Source: an uncultured Pelagibacteraceae bacterium
GTDB lineage: Bacteria; Pseudomonadota; Alphaproteobacteria; Pelagibacterales; Pelagibacteraceae
DNA: 59,499 nucleotides
Direction: 5' to 3'
Assembly: GCA_902598015.1 (NCBI GenBank)
Contig: CACJZT010000007.1
Location: 1 to 59,499 of the forward strand
Below are positions 54,722-59,499 of this stretch, piece by piece; position 1 is the first letter of the stretch; each line of letters opens with the position of its first letter. The position numbers and the translations under genes were made by a program. A model generated the notes under the pieces. That model had not been told where the DNA came from and made no database searches. It saw only the letters and a program-made list of their open reading frames with translations.

Positions 54722-55831
54722 CAAAACATTGGAGGCTTCATAGCTTGATGAAGTGTTCGATCTTAATTCTTTAATAGTTTTTTTAACTTGTTGTAATTGT
54801 TCATCTATAAGTTCGGGTTTCTTTAATAAATAATTAACTGTTTTATATATTTCATCTGAGCTACACTCCTTTTGTAAGAGTTCTGGGATGATTTCTTTAT
54901 TATTGACAATATTTATCATGTTTGCATATTTTATTTTTAAAAATAACTTAGCAATAAAGAAATTTAAATAATTCATTTTATAAATTATTATTGATGGTAG
55001 ACCGTATTTACAAACTTCAAGTGAAACTGTTCCAGATTTAACAATTGCAAAAATAGATTTTTTAATTGTAGCAATTTTTATATTTTCATTTGAAATAAGA
55101 TCTACATTTTCTAAATTATTTTTTTTAATAATTTGAGATAAATATTCTTTAGAACTTTCGGTAGCATGAAAAATATAATTATAATTATTTTTTTTTTCAT
55201 TCATTTTTTTAATGAACTCAATAAGTATAGGCACATGAGACTTCAATTCAGACAATCTACTACCAGGAAAAATTGAAATAATTTTTCCCTTTAATAATTC
55301 ATTAATTTCTATCTTTTCTTGATTTGTGTTATCTAATATTGGGTGACCAACAAATGTATTTTTTAGATTTTCCTTATCAAAATATTTCTTTTCAAACTTA
55401 AATAACAAAAGGATGTGATCTAAGAAATTTTTCATTTTTTTTACTCTACCCTCTCGCCATGCCCACACCTTAGGTGCAATAAAATGAATAGTTTTTATAT
55501 CAGGTTTTTTTAATTTAATTATTTTTGAAACACGAAGTGTAAAATCAGGACTATCAACACTAAATAAAATATCAGGATTGAAATCTATAATTTTTTTTAC
55601 AGTTTCATTTATTTTTCTTTTTATCTTAAAAATATTTAATAATATGTCTGTAAAAGCTATATAAGTAATATCTTTTTGATCGTATATTGACTTAATACCT
55701 ATTGAATTTAAATGTTGACCTCCAACAGATAGATATTCAATATTTATTTTAGATTTTTTTAATTCTTTAATGACTTCTGCAGCTAATTTATCGCCAGATG
55801 GCTCACCTGTTAAAATAAAAATTTTTTTCAT
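54704..55831 (-). CDS. lpxB: Lipid-A-disaccharide synthase LpxB
   Basis: Glycosyltransferase that makes the lipid A disaccharide, 375 aa. Begins IFILTGEPSGDKLAAEVI; VGGQHLNSIGI, HFIAPKVWAWREGRVKKM near residue 122 and FVGHPILDN, IFPGSRLSELKSH near residue 197 are typical. Starts four bases over the lpxI stop, last gene of the lipid A run. Confidence 0.95.
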   Translation of the reverse strand: MKKIFILTGEPSGDKLAAEVIKELKKSKINIEYLSVGGQHLNSIGIKSIYDQKDITYIAFTDILLNIFKIKRKINETVKKIIDFNPDILFSVDSPDFTLRVSKIIKLKKPDIKTIHFIAPKVWAWREGRVKKMKNFLDHILLLFKFEKKYFDKENLKNTFVGHPILDNTNQEKIEINELLKGKIISIFPGSRLSELKSHVPILIEFIKKMNEKKNNYNYIFHATESSKEYLSQIIKKNNLENVDLISNENIKIATIKKSIFAIVKSGTVSLEVCKYGLPSIIIYKMNYLNFFIAKLFLKIKYANMINIVNNKEIIPELLQKECSSDEIYKTVNYLLKKPELIDEQLQQVKKTIKELRSNTSSSYEASNVLLSYLR

Positions 55832-56619
55832 TTAGCCATCACAAAGATATTATTTTTATTAGCAAATTTAAGTCCTTCATGTTTATCTAAAAATATATTT
55901 TGACCTGCTTTTAAAACAATTCCTTTTATATTTGCTTTTTTACAATCTTTTAGTGTATCAAGACCAATAGTCGGCAAATCAACACGTAAGTCTTGCTTAG
56001 ATTTAGGCATTTTTAATAAGAGTTTATTCTGTAGATTATTATTTCTAATTGATTTTAACATATCCTTTGTCCCTTTTCTTTTTTCTAAAGAAACAATATT
56101 CGTATTATTGATTACTAATGCTTGAACATGGTTAAATGAATTTGAATTATTTAATATTTTAATACCTTTTTTAATTGTTAATTTATCAGTAATACTAGGT
56201 TTCAATTTTGTATAACATCCCCTGGTTAAAGTTAATTCTGGATTATAGGTGTTTAATTTAATAACTTTTATTTTGTTTTCAGATAATATTTTAATCAATT
56301 CTTTTAATATTGCTGCATCCCCTAATTTTGATGCTTTTATAATTCTTGGAATATAATAAATACCTTTAAGGTCTAATTTCAATTTAGATATTCTTGGTTT
56401 GATAATATTCCCTGCAAATAAAACTTTTTTACATTTTTTTGATTTAATTAGTTCTAAAATTTCTCCAAATTTTCCAATATTAATAAAGTGACTATTTTTA
56501 TATTTTTTGAATTTATTATATTTTGATAAATCAATTATGAAATATTTAACTTTTTTTTTCTTTAGACTCTTTAAAATTTCTAATGGTAATTTATTTTCTC
56601 CAAAAAATAATCCTATCAT
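55828..56619 (-). CDS. lpxI: UDP-2,3-diacylglucosamine pyrophosphatase LpxI
   Basis: Cleaves UDP-2,3-diacylglucosamine to lipid X, the alphaproteobacterial counterpart of LpxH, 263 aa. Seen: IGLFFGENKLPLEILK at the start, LGDAAILKELI near residue 95, ALVINNTN and DLPTIGLDTLKDCKKANIKGIVLKAGQ near residue 210 (in parts). Sits between lpxB and an oxygenase gene. Having LpxI here supports calling the phosphoesterase at 18637 PlcP and not LpxH. Confidence 0.92.
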   Translation of the reverse strand: MIGLFFGENKLPLEILKSLKKKKVKYFIIDLSKYNKFKKYKNSHFINIGKFGEILELIKSKKCKKVLFAGNIIKPRISKLKLDLKGIYYIPRIIKASKLGDAAILKELIKILSENKIKVIKLNTYNPELTLTRGCYTKLKPSITDKLTIKKGIKILNNSNSFNHVQALVINNTNIVSLEKRKGTKDMLKSIRNNNLQNKLLLKMPKSKQDLRVDLPTIGLDTLKDCKKANIKGIVLKAGQNIFLDKHEGLKFANKNNIFVMAK

Positions 56620-57089
56620 TATAGATAATTAAAATTTATTACAATTCTATATTTAACATCAGTATGATCTACGGCACAGTGTTTGAGATTTGAATCAAAC
56701 TCAACAACTCTATTTTCCTGACTTGGTATTTTATCACCCCTATCAAATAATGTGTATCCATTATTTGTATTAAGATAAAAAATTGCAGTTTTACAATCTT
56801 TAAAATCAATATGCATATCTGATTGTATATGTTCTTTTTGTTTTAATGTTAAATTTGCTTTTATTCTAATTATTTCTTTTACACTTAATTTTTTTAAAAT
56901 AGGATGGAGTATTTCAAAATGTTTTGAAAGAACTTTTCCTTTAGCTACAAACAAATGATAAAACTGATAATTGTCATCACCTTCATGAACCTTAAATGGC
57001 ATAAAGTACCAGGGAAAATTTGAAAGGTGAAAAGTTTTATTAATATGATCATAGTCATTATTATCTAAAAAATTATCAGTTATTTTCAT
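56619..57089 (-). CDS. Probable 2-oxoglutarate/Fe(II)-dependent oxygenase inside the lipid A operon
   Basis: A 156-aa protein that looks like a small 2-oxoglutarate/iron dioxygenase. The iron-binding triad is visible as HID (H93, D95) and a distal His in LKHCAVDHTD (H137), with R148 in KYRIVINF placed to hold 2-oxoglutarate. The N-terminal half has aromatic-rich YQFYHLFVAKGK. Small members of this fold are frequent in marine bacteria and phages, and substrates are rarely known. It shares its last base region with lpxI and is 6 bases from lpxA, so it is surely co-transcribed with lipid A genes. A role in modifying lipid A or its precursors is an inference from position. Confidence 0.75.
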   Translation of the reverse strand: MKITDNFLDNNDYDHINKTFHLSNFPWYFMPFKVHEGDDNYQFYHLFVAKGKVLSKHFEILHPILKKLSVKEIIRIKANLTLKQKEHIQSDMHIDFKDCKTAIFYLNTNNGYTLFDRGDKIPSQENRVVEFDSNLKHCAVDHTDVKYRIVINFNYL

Positions 57090-57095
57090 TTTTAA

Positions 57096-57875
57096 TTACA
57101 TTAATGGTAAAGATATTGGCCTCTTTTTATCAGCATTGATAAAATCAATAATATTTTTTATATAACTATTGTTCTTCATATTATCATCTAACTTATCAAT
57201 ATTTGTTCTAAAATTTTTATTATAAAAAACTTTTTCATAAAATTTTTGTAACAATTTAATATTGCCATTAGAAATTTTAGCTCTCCTTAACCCTATAAGA
57301 TTTAGACCAACAAGACTGTTTCTGTTTCCTAGCGAAAGACCATATGGTATCACATCGCTAAGGACACCTGTCATACCACCTATCATTGCCAATTTCCCTA
57401 TTCTTGAAAATTGATGAATCGCACAACTACCACCAACTATTGCACTGTCTTCAATTGTAACATGCCCACCCACTTGAACATTATTTGCTAAAACAATATT
57501 ATTTGCTAAATTACAGTCATGAGCTACATGAGTGTATACCATTAATAGATTATTATTTCCTAATTTAGTAGTTGTCCCCCCAAGTGTAGTTCCAGGATTA
57601 ATATTCACATATTCTCTAAATTTGTTGTTATTACCAATTATAATCGAATTTTTTTCACCCTTATATTTTAAATCCTGAGGTTGTGTTCCAATTGATACAA
57701 AAGGAAAAATTTCATTGTTACTTCCAATTTTAGTTTTGCCAACTATACTTACATGTGAATGTAATTTTGTACCTGAACCTATCTCAACCTCTGGGCCAAT
57801 TACACAATATGGACCAATTTCAACACTTTCTGAAATTTTTGAATTATTTTCGACTAATGATGTTGGATGTATCAC
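57096..57875 (-). CDS. lpxA: UDP-N-acetylglucosamine O-acyltransferase LpxA
   Basis: First step of lipid A synthesis, 259 aa left-handed beta helix made of hexapeptide repeats. Start IHPTSLVENNSKISESVEIGPYCVIGP (in parts), catalytic His in MVYTHVAHDCNLAN near residue 117, and the C-terminal helices with GLNLIGLRRAKIS. The start is GTG at 57875. 55 bases after fabZ. Confidence 0.95.
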   Translation of the reverse strand: MIHPTSLVENNSKISESVEIGPYCVIGPEVEIGSGTKLHSHVSIVGKTKIGSNNEIFPFVSIGTQPQDLKYKGEKNSIIIGNNNKFREYVNINPGTTLGGTTTKLGNNNLLMVYTHVAHDCNLANNIVLANNVQVGGHVTIEDSAIVGGSCAIHQFSRIGKLAMIGGMTGVLSDVIPYGLSLGNRNSLVGLNLIGLRRAKISNGNIKLLQKFYEKVFYNKNFRTNIDKLDDNMKNNSYIKNIIDFINADKKRPISLPLM

Positions 57876-57930
57876 AATTAATAGATAACAAATTATGTTT
57901 TAAAAGCTTATCAAGAATTACTACTAATTA

Positions 57931-58380
57931 TTACTTTCTATCTACTATTGTTGCAGCCCATAGAGCATCTGCCATTTTTTTTCCATCAACAATAGCTTCG
58001 CCTTTATATTTCCACACTCTACCATGTGATCTTATGGCTTCTATATTTAATTCTAAAGTACAGTCGGGTGTTACTGGATTTCTAAATCTAGCTTTGTCTA
58101 TAGTCATTAAGAAGACTAGCTTATTTTCATATGTTGATTTATCTATTCCAGCGGCAGTCAATGCTGCAGCAGCTTGGCCAAAAGCCTCTACTATTAAAAC
58201 TCCAGGCATTACTGGTTCGCCAGGAAAATGTCCTTGAACAAAAAAACTATCCTTTTTAACTCTAACAATTGCTGTAGCAGATTGTAATTTTTTTATATTT
58301 ATTAATTCGTCTATTAAGAGCATTGGCTCTCTATGTGGTAACAATTCTTTAATTTGTTCTTTACTTAACTTATCTGACAT
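57931..58380 (-). CDS. fabZ: 3-hydroxyacyl-ACP dehydratase FabZ
   Basis: Hot-dog-fold dehydratase of fatty acid elongation, 149 aa. Motifs: LLPHREPMLLIDEL near residue 13, the catalytic His in QGHFPGEPVMPGVLIVEAFGQAAA (in parts, near residue 51) and the Glu in the same helix. Adjacent to lpxD and lpxA as in most Gram-negative bacteria, sharing the hydroxyacyl-ACP pool. Confidence 0.96.
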   Translation of the reverse strand: MSDKLSKEQIKELLPHREPMLLIDELINIKKLQSATAIVRVKKDSFFVQGHFPGEPVMPGVLIVEAFGQAAAALTAAGIDKSTYENKLVFLMTIDKARFRNPVTPDCTLELNIEAIRSHGRVWKYKGEAIVDGKKMADALWAATIVDRK

Positions 58381-58381
58381 C

Positions 58382-59359
58382 TTATTTATTTTTTTTTAAA
58401 AAATTTCTTATATCTTGAGCAGGATAACCCATAACTCTAGAATTGTCTGGTATATCTTTTATAACTCCGCTACCTCCGCCAATTTGAACATTATTACCTA
58501 TTTTTAAATGACCTGATATACCAGCTTGACCACCAATCGATACTTTATTACCAATAAATGAACTTCCTGCGAATCCAACTTGAGCTGTAATTATACAGTT
58601 GTTACCAATATTTACATTATGAGCTACATGTACTTGATTATCTAAAAAAGTATTATTTCCAATAACTGTATTAGATATAGATCCTCTATCTATTGTATTA
58701 TTTGATCCGATTTCAGCATTATCCTTAATTATAACCATTCCAACATGTGGATATCTAAAATTAATTTTATTATCAGGAAAAAATCCAAAACCTTTTTTTC
58801 CAATAATTGAACCATCCAAAATGGTAACATTTTTTCCTATTAAGCTATTTTTTATAATTATGTTGTTGCCAATTGAACAATTACTTCCAATAACAACGTT
58901 GGACTCAATAATAGTATTATGACCAATTGAGGTGTTTTTGCCTATTTTTACGTTTTTTCCTACTAAAACGTTTTTTCCATAATTAATATTTTTATATTTT
59001 TTAATATTATTTTCATCAATGTTGAAATCAATTAAATCATTTAAAGCATTTGGATAAAATAAATTTGTTAAGATACCAACTGATTTTAACACATTGTCTA
59101 CAATTAATGCATTTGAATATTTATTTACCACATTTTTATACCTGATATTTGTTATCAAAAATTTTGCCTTAGTATTTTTTAATAAATATAAATATTTCAA
59201 AGAATTAAAGAAAGATATCTCATTTTTTTTTGCATTTTTTAAATCATTAATCCCAATAATTTTTGTTTTTTTATCAGAATTTTTTACATTTAATGCTTTA
59301 CAAATATTTAATAATTTTATTTCATTAATCTTTTTAAAGAACGGATTTTTAATTTTCAT
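58382..59359 (-). CDS. lpxD: UDP-3-O-(3-hydroxyacyl)glucosamine N-acyltransferase LpxD
   Basis: Third step of lipid A synthesis, 325 aa. An N-terminal uridine-binding domain (about 1-105), then hexapeptide repeats (IGKNTSIGHNTIIESNVVIG in parts), catalytic His in NQVHVAHNVNIGNNC near residue 247, then GGQAGISGHLKIGNNVQIGGGSGV. Overlaps the skp stop by 11 bases and fabZ begins one base after its stop. Confidence 0.95.
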   Translation of the reverse strand: MKIKNPFFKKINEIKLLNICKALNVKNSDKKTKIIGINDLKNAKKNEISFFNSLKYLYLLKNTKAKFLITNIRYKNVVNKYSNALIVDNVLKSVGILTNLFYPNALNDLIDFNIDENNIKKYKNINYGKNVLVGKNVKIGKNTSIGHNTIIESNVVIGSNCSIGNNIIIKNSLIGKNVTILDGSIIGKKGFGFFPDNKINFRYPHVGMVIIKDNAEIGSNNTIDRGSISNTVIGNNTFLDNQVHVAHNVNIGNNCIITAQVGFAGSSFIGNKVSIGGQAGISGHLKIGNNVQIGGGSGVIKDIPDNSRVMGYPAQDIRNFLKKNK

Positions 59360-59499
59360 TTGTGAGATTTTGTTTCTTTGTGTATTCGTTAAGTTTTTTT
59401 AAGACTTGGCTTGTAATATCAAGTGATTTCATACCCACAAGTACATTTTTTTTTTCTAGAACATAATTAATATTATTTTGTTCTGCATAATTTGTTAAA
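59349..59499 (-). CDS. skp: Skp/OmpH-like periplasmic chaperone (3' end only)
   Basis: The minus-strand frame is open from the window edge to a TAA at 59351-59349, about 49 codons. It reads ...NYAEQNNINYVLEKKNVLVG, then MKSLDITSQVLKKLNEYTKK, the typical end of OmpH/Skp proteins (the final beta strands and SLDIT-QVLKKLN). Skp escorts outer-membrane proteins; it usually lies between bamA and lpxD, matching this position. The start is outside the window. Confidence 0.85.
   Translation of the reverse strand, partial: LTNYAEQNNINYVLEKKNVLVGMKSLDITSQVLKKLNEYTKKQNLTNEN

Noticed and set aside
1..59499. CRISPR arrays, insertion sequences, attachment sites, rRNA genes or riboswitches
   Set aside because: I looked for regularly spaced repeats, transposase-like proteins, integrases next to the three tRNAs and known conserved leader motifs and saw none.

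Overview
The window is a very AT-rich, gene-dense stretch of alphaproteobacterial chromosome. Short spacers, frequent 1-14 base gene overlaps, a bifunctional ispDF, and the orders ntrYX-trkAH, eno-ftsB-lipA and tpiA/ppiD-trp-lexA-gltX all point to a streamlined marine alphaproteobacterium. A SAR11 (Pelagibacterales) member is the best guess; this is inference from gene content and composition, not from a search. No mobile element, CRISPR array, rRNA or phage block was seen, and no gene-free stretch exceeds about 170 bases.

Layout. (1) 1-3546: zinc uptake (znuA, cut by the window edge, divergent from znuC-znuB-zur) with two Zur-like operators in the divergent gap, then a thioredoxin-fold protein and a small membrane protein. 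(2) 3605-5388: an arsenate module (small membrane protein, arsC, AqpS-like channel, Nudix hydrolase). (3) 5539-20427: a phosphorus block of ppx, ppk and sixA, then phoB-phoU-pstB-pstA-pstC-pstS, an unknown exported protein, phoR, a GT4 glycosyltransferase and a PlcP-type phosphoesterase, with a lipid kinase divergent from plcP. Pho-box-like direct repeats lie before pstS and before the lipid kinase. (4) 20512-27283: a Lys-rich small protein, an EamA transporter, manC, ilvD, valS. (5) 27399-32767: tRNA-Cys, tRNA-Asn, an XRE regulator, a general amino-acid ABC transporter (aapJQMP type) and tRNA-Arg. (6) 32792-38709: trkH, trkA, ntrX, ntrY. (7) 38747-47261: ispDF, pgpA, pncC-like, then on the other strand ratA-like, lipA, ftsB, eno, kdsA, pyrG, secG, tpiA. 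(8) 47319-54721: ppiD-like, trpE-G-D-C, lexA, gltX. (9) 54704-59499: lpxB, lpxI, a probable 2-oxoglutarate/Fe(II) oxygenase, lpxA, fabZ, lpxD and the 3' end of skp/ompH.

How they work together. Under phosphate shortage PhoR/PhoB would raise Pst uptake. PlcP plus the glycosyltransferase could replace phospholipids with glycolipids, and the lipid kinase could return diacylglycerol to phosphatidate. Ppk/Ppx manage polyphosphate. Arsenate entering through Pst could be reduced by ArsC and leave through AqpS. The most interesting items are the phosphorus/lipid super-cluster with its unknown exported protein, the NtrX that lacks the sigma-54 contact loop, the oxygenase inside the lipid A operon, the tandem Zur operators with a very His-rich ZnuA, and the Lys-rich protein with a perfect Shine-Dalgarno sequence inside an inverted-repeat promoter.
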